Assembly (NCBI GenBank): GCA_007127695.1
Contig: SKYW01000230.1
Location: forward strand, 1-16,117
From: Balneolales bacterium
Lineage (GTDB): Bacteria > Bacteroidota > Rhodothermia > Balneolales > Natronogracilivirgulaceae
Length of the DNA: 16,117 bases
Direction of reading: 5' to 3'
Part shown: positions 8,501-15,468 of the stretch, in pieces
How positions within the stretch are numbered: position 1 is the first letter of the stretch
Layout: the number at the start of each line of letters is the position of its first letter
The notes under the pieces: model-generated
Told to the model about the DNA's origin: nothing
The model's database searches: none
Seen by the model: the letters and a program-made list of their open reading frames with translations, nothing else
Translations under genes and position numbers: made by a program

Positions 8501-9326
8501 CGACCTCAAGCTTGCCTTTCCGGGCCCTGTCGATGAGGTCTGGAAACGCATGTAAAAACTCACTGAAGGACATCTTGTCGACATTCTTGATGTTCGGGAC
8601 CACCAGGTTGCGCGAACCGTCCTTGTTCGGAAGGTCAATCGCGATACCCAGGTTAACGCCCTTCGGCACAACACGTGCCGGCTTGCCATCCTTGTGCCCG
8701 TAATGATGATTGAGCTGGGGATACTCCCTGAGCGCCCTGGCAACTGCCCAGCCGATGAAATGGGTCAATGTTGCCTTTGGCTGCAACCTTTTTTCCAGGT
8801 AGCTGTTGATGATGCGCCGGTCCTCCATTAACATTTTCACCGGAATGACACGCAATGAAGTGGCCGTTGGCAACTCCAGGCTCGACTCCATGTTGGTCGC
8901 CAGCTTGCCTGCCACTCCTTTCAATGGCTTGAATTCGAAAAGCTCCTCTTCCTCAGCGCCGGAAGGTTCTTTCTCAGCTTTCTCCTCAGGTGCCTTTTTG
9001 TCGCGCTGCTTCGCCTCCGCATCCTTTTCGGCCCGGGTTTTTGCCTTGTCGTCAAGCGTCTTCTTATCGTCCGCTGTCTTCTTGTCATCCGCTTTTTTCC
9101 TGTCGGCACGCTCCTTGCCGCTCTCGACGCGATCATCTTCTTTTGCATCCGGTTTTGCCGTGACTTCCGCGTCGGCGTCCGCTTCCTTCACCTGTTTGCC
9201 GTTGCCCATTTCATCAAAATACTGACGCCAGTATTCAGGCACGGATTCCGGATTTTCCAGGTATTGGTCGTACAGCTCTTCAACAAGAGCAGCGTTGGGG
9301 CCGAATTGCGCTTCTAATTGCTTCAA
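5544..9326 (-). CDS. kgd: Multifunctional 2-oxoglutarate dehydrogenase E1 with fused E2 succinyltransferase catalytic domain (Kgd type)
   Basis: This TCA-cycle enzyme oxidatively decarboxylates 2-oxoglutarate using thiamine diphosphate. The 1260-residue protein has a short E1-type N-terminal segment (about 5-40, FGPNAALVEELYDQYLENP), a charged Lys/Ala/Asp/Glu linker (about 45-128), an E2 acyltransferase catalytic domain (about 135-375) with active-site TYDHRIIQGAESG (341-353; His344 catalytic in the family), and the E1 portion (about 400-1260). E1 landmarks are MAHRGRLNVLVN (578-589), KYHLG (618-622), the ThDP motif GDAAFAGQG (680-688) with NNQIG (713-717), and YRKHGHNEGDEPAFTQP (778-794). 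No lipoyl domain is present, so a separate lipoylated E2 must carry the acyl group, as in actinobacterial Kgd. The start is TTG at 9326-9324: an in-frame TGA lies eight codons upstream and the next ATG would delete the conserved N-terminal segment. It stands alone on the minus strand. Confidence 0.95.
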   Translation of the reverse strand: MKQLEAQFGPNAALVEELYDQYLENPESVPEYWRQYFDEMGNGKQVKEADADAEVTAKPDAKEDDRVESGKERADRKKADDKKTADDKKTLDDKAKTRAEKDAEAKQRDKKAPEEKAEKEPSGAEEEELFEFKPLKGVAGKLATNMESSLELPTATSLRVIPVKMLMEDRRIINSYLEKRLQPKATLTHFIGWAVARALREYPQLNHHYGHKDGKPARVVPKGVNLGIAIDLPNKDGSRNLVVPNIKNVDKMSFSEFLHAFPDLIDRARKGKLEVGDFQDTTITITNPGTIGTVSSMPRLMKGQGAIIATGAMNYPAEFQSMSQELLSHLGISMVMNVTCTYDHRIIQGAESGSFLARIQEFLAGPTDFFESIFEELNIPYEPIPFGEDHYTGFLDGGSDRVESDKKAVAVSRLVDRYRRHGHVMAELNPLQYGTGYNPELDFHYHGLTMWDLDRKFYVPYLGGSDQVTSLRNIIDILRKTYCGYIGAEYTHILEVEERSWLRDTMESCVNDPELTKEEKRRILRKLNQASAFEEFLHKKYIGHKRFSLEGADSVIPMLDYLLERAGSYDVSDVVLGMAHRGRLNVLVNTMGKSYKKVFAEFEGNIDPESAMGTGDVKYHLGTTAVHKTSDGKEINMLLMPNPSHLESVNPVVEGAARALQDKVGKKKAPEKVVPLLIHGDAAFAGQGVVAETLNMSQLEGYSTGGTIHLIINNQIGFTTLPRDGRSTEYASDLAKMILAPIFHVNGDEPEAAIQSIKLALDYRQKFGKDVVIDLICYRKHGHNEGDEPAFTQPGLYKEIHDHPSVRERFTRQLVERDELTKKEVQQIFDEFDELLEAAFKDARKAGSIGQLTEEHLKRKDLTQKEWAKHMPDTSYDLDKLKEIGRNLNTLPPDFDGNPKLLRILAKRSEIVEKNQKKIDWGFAEALAFGSLLVEKHPVRLTGQDSERGTFSHRHAVLHGTEKDQVFVPLNNLKEGQATFKIYNSLLSEFAVVGFEFGYSSLRPETLVLWEAQFGDFGNGAQIIIDQYIAASESKWRQTSGVVLLLPHGYEGQGPEHSSARLERFLQLCADNNLQVVNCTTPAQFYHILRRQALRIAKKPLVIMTPKSLLRHTKVVSSIEELARDSFHEVLDDDAITDASSVKRLVFCSGKVVYDLLALREKEERKDVAVARMEQFYPFADESLKKILGKYGNVESVVWCQEEPKNMGGWSFVQPRLNELLGDGMKLEYAGRVASASPATGSTQIHTAEQELLVREALGE
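9042..9095 (-). repeat. Three degenerate 18-bp repeats in the kgd linker
   Basis: Residues 78-95 of the fused enzyme read KADDKK, TADDKK, TLDDKA: three 6-residue units in tandem. They lie in the charged linker between the E1-like N-terminus and the E2 catalytic domain. Expansion or contraction here would change linker length without touching either domain. Confidence 0.75.
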
Positions 9327-9431
9327 GGTCGGAGTGGTTTTACGATTTCAGGTTGCGATCCGGGATCGGTTGCCGATTGTTCAAACGCTGAGGCAAGCAT
9401 ACGTGTTGCATGACATAACGGCGTATCCTCT

Positions 9432-9480
9432 AATATATCCCATAATATCCCATAATATATCCATTATATATATCCCACAT
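9432..9480. repeat. AT-rich block of 10-bp direct repeats in a divergent promoter region
   Basis: ATATCCCATA occurs twice head-to-tail (9435-9444 and 9445-9454), followed by the related ATATATCCAT (9455-9464) and TATATATCCCACATA (9466-9480). Spacing of one helical turn and position between two divergent genes suit a protein-binding array. No regulator is known from the sequence, and simple AT-rich slippage is an alternative. Confidence 0.6.
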
Positions 9481-9667
9481 AACGAAAAGCATACAAAAAA
9501 CGTTGACATTTTTTCCTTATAATCCCACATCGGGATCACCCTGAAAACAGCATTGGATTTCTGCTCAGACAGCAACCCATCCTCATCGGAAACGTAATAT
9601 TTTTACGGTGCGATGCATGACCGGACCTGCTTTTCGATGTGAACACTTTTTTATTCAAAAAAAACTC

Positions 9668-9671
9668 AAGG
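9668..9671 (+). promoter_or_regulatory. Shine-Dalgarno site favouring the 9678 start of pepF
   Basis: AAGG ends 6 nt before the GTG at 9678. The alternative GTG at 9639 is preceded by CTGCTTTTCGAT, with no purine-rich site. This favours the shorter protein, which then begins MKEKEITGAEDIHWDLSDLY as usual for M3 oligoendopeptidases. Confidence 0.5.
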
Positions 9672-9677
9672 TTATAC

Positions 9678-11483
9678 GTGAAAGAGAAGGAAATAACTGG
9701 CGCTGAGGACATACATTGGGATTTGTCGGATCTGTACCGGAGCCCGGATGATCCCGTCCTCGCAAAAGACCGAACCGCTGTTCTGGAAAAGGCGGAAAAT
9801 TTCGGAAAAAATTATCGTGGTCGTGTAGGCACCCTCAGCTCCGCAGAATTCGCCGATGCACTCCATGCGTATTCGGAGATCCTCGAGACCATGGGCCGGC
9901 TCGGGTCCTATGCCTACCTCAAGTGGACTACCAACACCGAAGATCCCGCTCTTGGCAAGGCGGTGCAGGAGATCACGGAACTTTCCTCCGAGTTGACCCA
10001 GAAAACCATCTTTTTTACTATTGAGTGGCTGGATATGGATGAGGATGCCGCCCGCAAGCTGATCCAGAGCAAAGAGCTGGCCGGCTACCGCCACTATCTG
10101 GAAACCTCCCGGCTTGACAAACCGCACACACTTGAAGAAAAGGAAGAGAAAATCCTGTCTGCCAAATCCGTTACAGGCGCGCGGGCCTGGGTTCGCTTTT
10201 TTGACGAGACGCTCGGCGCCTCCCGCTTTCAGCTCGGAGATGAAGAACTCACGGAATCCCGGATTCTGAGCCGCATGAGCGATCCTGACCGCGAAGTCCG
10301 CCGTCAGGCATCAGAAGTCTTCACGGAGGGGCTGATCAAAATGAAGCATCCGCTCACCTTTGCCTTCAACACGTTGCTGGCCGACAAGCACACCAACGAC
10401 CGGCTTAGAAAATATCCGCACTGGCTCCGTGCCCGCAATCTTGCCAACGAGATTTCCGATGAAAGCGTGGAGGCTCTGGTGGATGCGGTCACAGCCAGCT
10501 ACCCGCTCGTCCACCGTTTCTACCGCCTTAAAAAGCAGCTGCTCGGTATCGATGAGATGATGGAGTACGACCGTTATGCACCGGTCCTCAAAAGCCGTAA
10601 AAAAATTCAATGGGACGATGCGCGTGATATGGTACTCGATGCCTATTCCGGTTTTCATCCCGATATGGGTGCCATTGCCGCCCGGTTCTTCGATGAAAAA
10701 TGGATCGATGCCGCAGTGGCTCCCGGCAAACGCGGCGGGGCTTATTCCGCATCCACCATACCCTCTGTCCATCCCTACGTGTTCATGAATTACGACGGAA
10801 AGATCAGGGATGTGCAGACCCTGGCGCACGAGCTGGGACACGGCGTCCACCAGTACCTGTCCCGCAAGCAGGGCATTCTGCAGGCGGGAACACCGCTGAC
10901 AACCGCGGAAACGGCATCCGTTTTCGGTGAAATGCTGGTTTTCCGGAAGCTGCTGGCCAATCTTGACAAGCCCGAAGAGAAAATGGCTCTTCTGGTGGGT
11001 AAGATCGATGATTCCATCGCAACCGTATTCCGGCAGATATCGATGAACCGGTTTGAGGACCGCATCCACCGTGCCCGGCGTGAAGAAGGCGAACTCACCA
11101 TGGACCGTTTTTCCGAACTATGGATGGAGACGCAGGTACCGGTTTACGGTGATTCGGTGACCCTGACCGACAACTATCGGATCTGGTGGAGCTATATCCC
11201 GCATTTCATCCACACTCCGGGGTATGTGTACGCCTATGCTTTCGGGGAGCTGCTGGTACTGGCATTGTACCAGGAGTATCTCAACTCCGGCAACGGTTTC
11301 AACGATGCCTATCTGGCCATGCTGGAAAAGGGCGGATCCGACTGGCCCGCAAACCTTATGGCTGACCTGGGGGTGGATATCTCGGAAGGGACATTCTGGA
11401 ACCGGGGGCTCCAGGCCATTGCATCCCTTATTGGCGAAGCAGAGGCGCTTTTACCGGAAATAGACCACAATAAAGAAGTATAG
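9678..11483 (+). CDS. pepF: M3-family oligoendopeptidase F
   Basis: PepF is a cytoplasmic zinc metallopeptidase that cleaves short peptides, finishing protein turnover. From the GTG at 9678 the protein is 601 residues, normal for the family; numbering here uses that start. The N-terminal helical domain starts with TGAEDIHWDLSDLY. The catalytic domain carries LAHELGHGVHQYLS with HELGH at 384-388 (zinc ligands His384 and His388, catalytic Glu385) and Glu411 in TAETASVFGE as third ligand. Downstream, FIHTPGYVYAYAFGELLVLA matches the substrate-binding Tyr-rich segment of the family. An in-frame GTG at 9639 would add 13 residues (MNTFLFKKNSRLY) but lacks a ribosome site. The stop (TAG 11481-11483) is 6 nt before the GAF-domain gene, which with deoB forms a tight operon. 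No signal peptide is seen. Confidence 0.95.
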   Translation: MKEKEITGAEDIHWDLSDLYRSPDDPVLAKDRTAVLEKAENFGKNYRGRVGTLSSAEFADALHAYSEILETMGRLGSYAYLKWTTNTEDPALGKAVQEITELSSELTQKTIFFTIEWLDMDEDAARKLIQSKELAGYRHYLETSRLDKPHTLEEKEEKILSAKSVTGARAWVRFFDETLGASRFQLGDEELTESRILSRMSDPDREVRRQASEVFTEGLIKMKHPLTFAFNTLLADKHTNDRLRKYPHWLRARNLANEISDESVEALVDAVTASYPLVHRFYRLKKQLLGIDEMMEYDRYAPVLKSRKKIQWDDARDMVLDAYSGFHPDMGAIAARFFDEKWIDAAVAPGKRGGAYSASTIPSVHPYVFMNYDGKIRDVQTLAHELGHGVHQYLSRKQGILQAGTPLTTAETASVFGEMLVFRKLLANLDKPEEKMALLVGKIDDSIATVFRQISMNRFEDRIHRARREEGELTMDRFSELWMETQVPVYGDSVTLTDNYRIWWSYIPHFIHTPGYVYAYAFGELLVLALYQEYLNSGNGFNDAYLAMLEKGGSDWPANLMADLGVDISEGTFWNRGLQAIASLIGEAEALLPEIDHNKEV

Positions 11484-11488
11484 AGGAG
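11482..11488 (+). promoter_or_regulatory. Shine-Dalgarno site overlapping the pepF stop
   Basis: AGAGGAG overlaps the pepF stop codon. It ends 1 nt before the ATG at 11490 but 10 nt before a second in-frame ATG at 11499, so the later ATG (a protein 3 residues shorter) may be the true start of the GAF-domain gene. Either way translation is likely coupled to pepF. Confidence 0.5.
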
Positions 11489-11489
11489 T

Positions 11490-12977
11490 ATGAACCGAAT
11501 GCATCTGTCCCCCGTTGATGAAAAGGAAAAAGACAACCTGCTGAATTTCCGAAAGCTTGTCCGGGATACATTGCTGCTGCTCCGGACGTCGCTGGAGGCT
11601 GAAACCGTTTCGATGCACTGGGTGAATACCAAGCGGGATCAATTTGTGCTGGCCAGTTACGCAACCAGCCGCAGGGACGTGGTGTTTCAGGATCGCGTCA
11701 GCCGCCGGAAACATTTTTTGCACAACTACAGCGCCATAAAATCGATCATACGGCTCGAGAAGAACATCCATTTCAAACCGGCAGAGCTCACCCACTACTC
11801 CGGCATCTCACCCATTAGCTATATGTACCTTGTTCCTCTTGTTTTTCATGCCGAAACGGTGGCCATCACGGTGGTGGAAACAACCCGGAAGCCGGAACTT
11901 TCGGCAGGGGATGAAATGATAATAGCAGCGTACCAGAAGGTTTTGGGGCGTATGCTGCAATCCTACCAGGATATCACAGATCTTGCGGAGAAGCACACAG
12001 AGTGGGTGGAGTACGACCAGATCGTGCGCAACCTCATAAAATCAGATGAGCCCCTGGAGCTGGCAACCGTGCTTGCAGATCAGCTGCAGAAATTTGTCGG
12101 TGAAACCGGCGGGGTGGTCCTGCTTGCAAGGGGCCTGGATGCATGGCACACGGTATGCAATTCCCGTGATGCCCGGTTCCCACTACCGGTGGGTCTGGAA
12201 CTTGAAGAAGGCTCCATTGCCGCACGGGCGCTCTCTGACGGGGAACCGTTCTTTTCCCCGCATTTCAATGCCAATCCGAAACGGATCTCATCGGCGGAAC
12301 CGCTGTGCTACGGATCGTCACTGGCGGTTCCGGTAATGCACCGGCAGCGACGGCAGCTGCTTCTGCTGGTCTACAGCGAGAATCCGTTCCTTTTCAGCGA
12401 TGCCATCAAGCACAAAATCGGCAATCTCTGCCTCATGGCCGGTCTGAAGCTGGAGGCCATGCTTCCTGATCTTGATGTCTACGACAATCTTTTTTCCACC
12501 CACATCTCCTGTTATTCCAGGGATCTTTTTGCCGGTGCCCTGGCACGGCTTACCGGCGAGGACCGGCGAAGGGAATCGGCGATGGCGACATGGTTAGGTA
12601 TGATCACTATCGGCAACATCAACGACATGCGCACCCGGTACCGGCTGGAAGACCTTACCAGGCTGCAGCAGCAGGTCCTGAACGGAATCCGTCCGCAACA
12701 ATATGGCATACCCGGGATCATCGGCGCATACAGTGACTACATTTACACCTTTCTCTTGCAATCCACGGATGAATCGGCGTTTCTTTCCTGGACAGGTCGC
12801 ATTAGGGAAGCATTCCGCGAGCCGGTTGCATTGTCCCCAAATAGCAGGGAGCAAGTGCTGCTGAATACGGGTGTGGTCAGGGTTAACGGCGCATCGGAAC
12901 CGGATGAACTGCTTCAGAAAGTAAAAAAAGCAATGAATGAGGCACTGAAACAGCAGAAATTTATCGTGGAGGTATGA
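11490..12977 (+). CDS. GAF-GAF protein with a degenerate GGDEF domain
   Basis: I recognise no named gene. The 495-residue protein appears to be cytoplasmic, with no signal peptide or membrane helix. Residues about 20-160 and 175-325 each show the GAF-like alternation of strands and helices (for example ISYMYLVPLVFHAETVAITV at 109-128 and GSSLAVPVMHRQRRQLLLLV at 275-294), folds that bind small ligands or mediate signalling. The last 160 residues resemble a GGDEF domain: a start near residue 340, WLGMITIGNINDMRTRY (368-384) where active cyclases have LL-x-D-DxFKxxND, GAYSDYIYTFLL (412-423) where the GGDEF signature should be, and a NTGVVRV...ELLQKVKKAMNEAL ending (459-486). Catalytic and metal residues are missing, so diguanylate cyclase activity is unlikely; nucleotide sensing or a scaffold role is possible. 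It lies between pepF and deoB in one operon. The domain calls come from fold pattern alone. Confidence 0.75.
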   Translation: MNRMHLSPVDEKEKDNLLNFRKLVRDTLLLLRTSLEAETVSMHWVNTKRDQFVLASYATSRRDVVFQDRVSRRKHFLHNYSAIKSIIRLEKNIHFKPAELTHYSGISPISYMYLVPLVFHAETVAITVVETTRKPELSAGDEMIIAAYQKVLGRMLQSYQDITDLAEKHTEWVEYDQIVRNLIKSDEPLELATVLADQLQKFVGETGGVVLLARGLDAWHTVCNSRDARFPLPVGLELEEGSIAARALSDGEPFFSPHFNANPKRISSAEPLCYGSSLAVPVMHRQRRQLLLLVYSENPFLFSDAIKHKIGNLCLMAGLKLEAMLPDLDVYDNLFSTHISCYSRDLFAGALARLTGEDRRRESAMATWLGMITIGNINDMRTRYRLEDLTRLQQQVLNGIRPQQYGIPGIIGAYSDYIYTFLLQSTDESAFLSWTGRIREAFREPVALSPNSREQVLLNTGVVRVNGASEPDELLQKVKKAMNEALKQQKFIVEV

Positions 12978-12978
12978 T

Positions 12979-14163
12979 ATGGCCGTATGCTACCTGATCA
13001 TCATCGATGGACTCGGAGTGGGTGCGCAGGAAGATGCGCATCATTACGGGGACGAGGGAAGCAACACTTTGGGACATGTAGTCGCAGAGACGCGGTGCAG
13101 CCTGCCGGAACTGGGGAGCATGGGCCTGGGCAATATCATCCCGCTCGACACCGTCCCGCCGGTCCGTGAACCGCTCGCCGCTTTCGGCAAGATGCGGGAG
13201 CTGTCTCCGGGCAAGGATTCCACAACAGGCCACTGGGAAATTGCCGGGTTGCGGATGGATCGGGCTTTTCCGACCTATCCGGATGGTTTTCCTGATGAGG
13301 TCATTGAAAAGTACTGCCGGCTGACCGGGGTGAGCAGCGTACTTGCAAACAAACCCGCATCCGGCACCGCCGTCATTGAAGAGTTTGGAAAGGAACATCA
13401 GCAGACCGGCCTGCCAATCGTCTATACTTCGGCTGACAGCGTGTTTCAGGTAGCGTGCGACGTGAACACCGTGCCGCTTGATACCTTGTACAAGTGGTGT
13501 AAAATTGCCCGAAAGGAGGTGATGACCGGCAAACACGCGGTTGGACGTGTAATTGCGAGGCCCTTTGAAGGCGGGCCGGGTTCGTATCGACGGCTATCTG
13601 ACCAGAGGCATGATTACTCCCTGAAGCCACCCAGGCCGTTTCTGCCCGGTTACCTGCAGGAGCAGGGCATCACAACCATATCTGTTGGAAAAGTCATCGA
13701 CCTGTTTGACGAGGAGGGGTTTGACCGCAGCCTGCGTACCAAAAGCAATACGGAAGGCATAGAAAAACTGTTGGGTCTGATGGATGAAATCCGGTCTGGT
13801 TTTGTTTTCGCCAATCTAATCGAAACCGATCAGAATTTCGGGCACCGGAATGATACCGAAGGATTTGCCGGAGCGCTCGAAGAAATAGACCAGGCCATTC
13901 CCGGACTTCTTGAAAGGCTGCAGCCGGACGATCTGCTCATCATCACCGGTGATCACGGTAATGATCCCACCATGCCGAGCACCGACCATTCCCGTGAATT
14001 CACGCCTCTTCTGATCTATCCTGCAACAATTGCAGCCGGAAAGGAACTCCATACCCGCAGCAGCTTCGCGGATATTGCCGTTTCGGTATGCCACTTTTTC
14101 GGGGTTGACAACCCGTTCCCCGGTGAATCGTTTCTCAGTAATGAAATAAATACACACATTTGA
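12979..14163 (+). CDS. deoB: Phosphopentomutase
   Basis: DeoB interconverts (deoxy)ribose 1-phosphate and 5-phosphate, feeding nucleoside sugar into central metabolism. The 394-residue protein belongs to the alkaline-phosphatase superfamily and has its dimetal site: Asp10 in IIIDGLGVG (7-15), Thr82 region in GKDSTTGHWE (78-87; the phosphorylated Thr of the family), Asp284 and His289 in ETDQNFGHRND (282-292), Asp325-His326 in TGDHGND (323-329), and His337 in DHSREFTP (336-343). ARPFEGGPGSY (193-203) and RHDYSLKP (210-217) mark the cap domain. A textbook Shine-Dalgarno GGAGG (12968-12972) sits 6 nt before the ATG, and the gene starts 1 nt after the GAF-domain gene ends. Being third in a pepF-GAF-deoB operon suggests a salvage or recycling theme, but that is inference. 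Confidence 0.96.
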   Translation: MAVCYLIIIDGLGVGAQEDAHHYGDEGSNTLGHVVAETRCSLPELGSMGLGNIIPLDTVPPVREPLAAFGKMRELSPGKDSTTGHWEIAGLRMDRAFPTYPDGFPDEVIEKYCRLTGVSSVLANKPASGTAVIEEFGKEHQQTGLPIVYTSADSVFQVACDVNTVPLDTLYKWCKIARKEVMTGKHAVGRVIARPFEGGPGSYRRLSDQRHDYSLKPPRPFLPGYLQEQGITTISVGKVIDLFDEEGFDRSLRTKSNTEGIEKLLGLMDEIRSGFVFANLIETDQNFGHRNDTEGFAGALEEIDQAIPGLLERLQPDDLLIITGDHGNDPTMPSTDHSREFTPLLIYPATIAAGKELHTRSSFADIAVSVCHFFGVDNPFPGESFLSNEINTHI

Positions 14164-14233
14164 CGTATAACATCCGTAAATTTGCATCGTTTTTCCTCTA
14201 AACGGAACCATTTATCCCGCAGGTGGTAGGCTG

Positions 14234-14266
14234 TTTGGGAAATCCTATCTTAAAGATTGTATATTG
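14234..14266 (+). promoter_or_regulatory. Possible Bacteroidota-type promoter for rpoD
   Basis: TTTG at 14234-14237 and TATATTG at 14260-14266 are separated by 22 nt, near the Bacteroidota pattern of a -33 TTTG and a -7 TAnnTTTG 19-21 nt apart. The -7 element matches only partly. The transcript would have a leader of about 50 nt before the GTG at 14326. The remaining 14164-14233 shows no clear terminator for deoB. Confidence 0.3.
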
Positions 14267-14325
14267 CGTGACCGGTCCAAGCGGTCTCTTGCAGTCTGAA
14301 CACAAATCAAACCAACGTATTTCCA

Positions 14326-15207
14326 GTGGCTAAGAAGAAAAAAGAACCAAAAAATCCGAGTCCAAGCGGAATCTCAACAAGAGAATCACAATCTCTTGAC
14401 AGGTATCTCCAGGAAATTGGAAAAGTCAGTCTTATCACCCCGGATGAAGAAGTGGAACTTGCCAAAAGGATCCAGGCAGGTGATCAGGACGCCCTTGAGA
14501 AACTGACCAAGGCAAATCTGCGCTTTGTGGTGTCGGTTGCAAAACAGTATCAGAACCAGGGTCTGTCCCTCGGTGACCTGATCAACGAAGGCAATCTCGG
14601 ACTGATCAAGGCTGCAAAACGATTTGATGAGACTCGCGGTTTCAAGTTCATTTCCTATGCCGTCTGGTGGATACGGCAGTCGATCCTTCAGGCTCTCGCC
14701 GAGCAAAGCCGTATCGTGCGGCTTCCGCTCAACAGGGTGGGGGCCCTCAACAAGATCGGCAAGGAACTTTCCAAACTGGAACAGGAATATGAACGGATCC
14801 CTTCCGCTGCCGAACTGGCCGAAAGCCTGGAGATGACGGTCTCCGAAGTTTCCGATACCCTCAAGATCTCGGGCCGCCATCTTTCCGTGGATGCTCCGTT
14901 TGCACAAGGGGAAGACAACCGCTTGCTGGATGTACTGGAAAATGAGGAGACACCCGATCCAGATAACGACCTGATGGGAGAATCCCTGAAGGTTGAGATT
15001 GAGCGGGCGCTTTCCAAGCTTACCAAGAGAGAGGCCGAAGTGATCAGACTCTATTTCGGGATTGGACGGGAGCACTCACTGACGCTGGAAGAGATAGGGG
15101 AACGCTTCGATCTTACGCGTGAGCGTGTCCGTCAGATCAAGGAAAAAGCCCTTAGAAAACTGCGCCATCACAACAGGAGTCTGGCCTTGCGCGTGTACCT
15201 GGGATGA
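14326..15207 (+). CDS. rpoD: Primary sigma factor, Bacteroidota RpoD type
   Basis: This is the housekeeping sigma subunit that directs RNA polymerase to promoters. At 293 residues it has the short architecture of Bacteroidota primary sigmas, lacking the long region 1.1 of E. coli RpoD. A Lys-rich N-terminus ([14 protein letters not shown]) precedes region 1.2 (about 23-57, [20 protein letters not shown]), region 2 (about 60-130) with [19 protein letters not shown] and the -10-binding [20 protein letters not shown], region 3 (about 135-205), and region 4 (about 225-290) with the helix-turn-helix [20 protein letters not shown]. The start is GTG at 14326; no in-frame ATG exists nearby and the frame gives the expected N-terminus. 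It has its own 162-nt leader after deoB and is followed by a 354-nt non-coding stretch. Its presence explains why standard E. coli promoter consensus is a poor guide here. Confidence 0.96.
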   Translation: MAKKKKEPKNPSPSGISTRESQSLDRYLQEIGKVSLITPDEEVELAKRIQAGDQDALEKLTKANLRFVVSVAKQYQNQGLSLGDLINEGNLGLIKAAKRFDETRGFKFISYAVWWIRQSILQALAEQSRIVRLPLNRVGALNKIGKELSKLEQEYERIPSAAELAESLEMTVSEVSDTLKISGRHLSVDAPFAQGEDNRLLDVLENEETPDPDNDLMGESLKVEIERALSKLTKREAEVIRLYFGIGREHSLTLEEIGERFDLTRERVRQIKEKALRKLRHHNRSLALRVYLG

Positions 15208-15275
15208 TATTTGCGAACAATTTGTTACAATTTCTACAGACATCATTCAACAAATCGGATTAAGCAAGTCATTAA

Positions 15276-15403
15276 GAGATAGGGATTTGGGTGAAAACCC
15301 CTGGCAACAACGGAAATGCCGGCAGGATACTTCCGAACTTTTACCGCGCTGAAGCGTAAAAATATGTAGAAAGACAAGGAATTCTGGTATAAAATCCTAT
15401 CTT
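15276..15403 (+). ncRNA. Candidate structured RNA or 5'-leader element
   Basis: AGATAGGGATTT (15277-15288) pairs with AAATCCTATCTT (15392-15403) over 11 pairs with one bulged G, closing a domain of about 125 nt. Inside, in order: GGGT-GAAA-ACCC (15289-15300), a GNRA tetraloop hairpin stacked directly on the closing helix; CUGGCA/UGCCGG (15301-15306 with 15317-15322), which competes with CGGAA/UUCCG (15311-15315 with 15331-15335); and UUUUAC(C)GC/GCGUAAAA (15339-15347 with 15354-15361) with a 6-nt loop. The two competing stems suggest a possible switch. The GAAAACCC...GGCAAC core faintly recalls the SAM-I riboswitch, but the rest of that consensus is missing. The pairings are seen by eye; function is unknown. 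It may be a leader for the lipoprotein gene, an rpoD 3' element or a small RNA. Confidence 0.4.
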
Positions 15404-15468
15404 GGTACTAGGTATAAAGCGGCTCTATTGTGTAATAAGTTGTAGAAAGCATCACGCAAGAAAGAACG

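Larger units (their letters stand above)
9327..9677. other. Divergent intergenic region between kgd and pepF
   Basis: These 351 bases lie between two genes transcribed away from each other, so both promoters should be here. The middle (about 9430-9530) is much more AT-rich than the rest of the window and contains the 10-bp repeats listed separately. No tRNA, riboswitch or terminator is recognised. I could not place a convincing Bacteroidota promoter (TTG, 19-21 nt, TAnnTTTG) on either strand. A GTG at 9639 would extend pepF upstream by 13 codons into this stretch. Confidence 0.6.

Noticed and set aside
9503..9523. TTGACA and TATAAT resembling an E. coli promoter
   Set aside because: The two boxes are only 9 nt apart instead of about 17, and the sigma factor in this window is of the Bacteroidota type with a different consensus.
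14188..14204. Short stem CGTTT/AAACG after deoB as a terminator
   Set aside because: Five A/T-rich pairs and no trailing T-run; insufficient.
15281..15308. SAM-I riboswitch
   Set aside because: Only the GAAAACCC..GGCAAC segment is similar; the downstream GGUGCUAAUUCC element is absent and the following gene is not a methionine gene.
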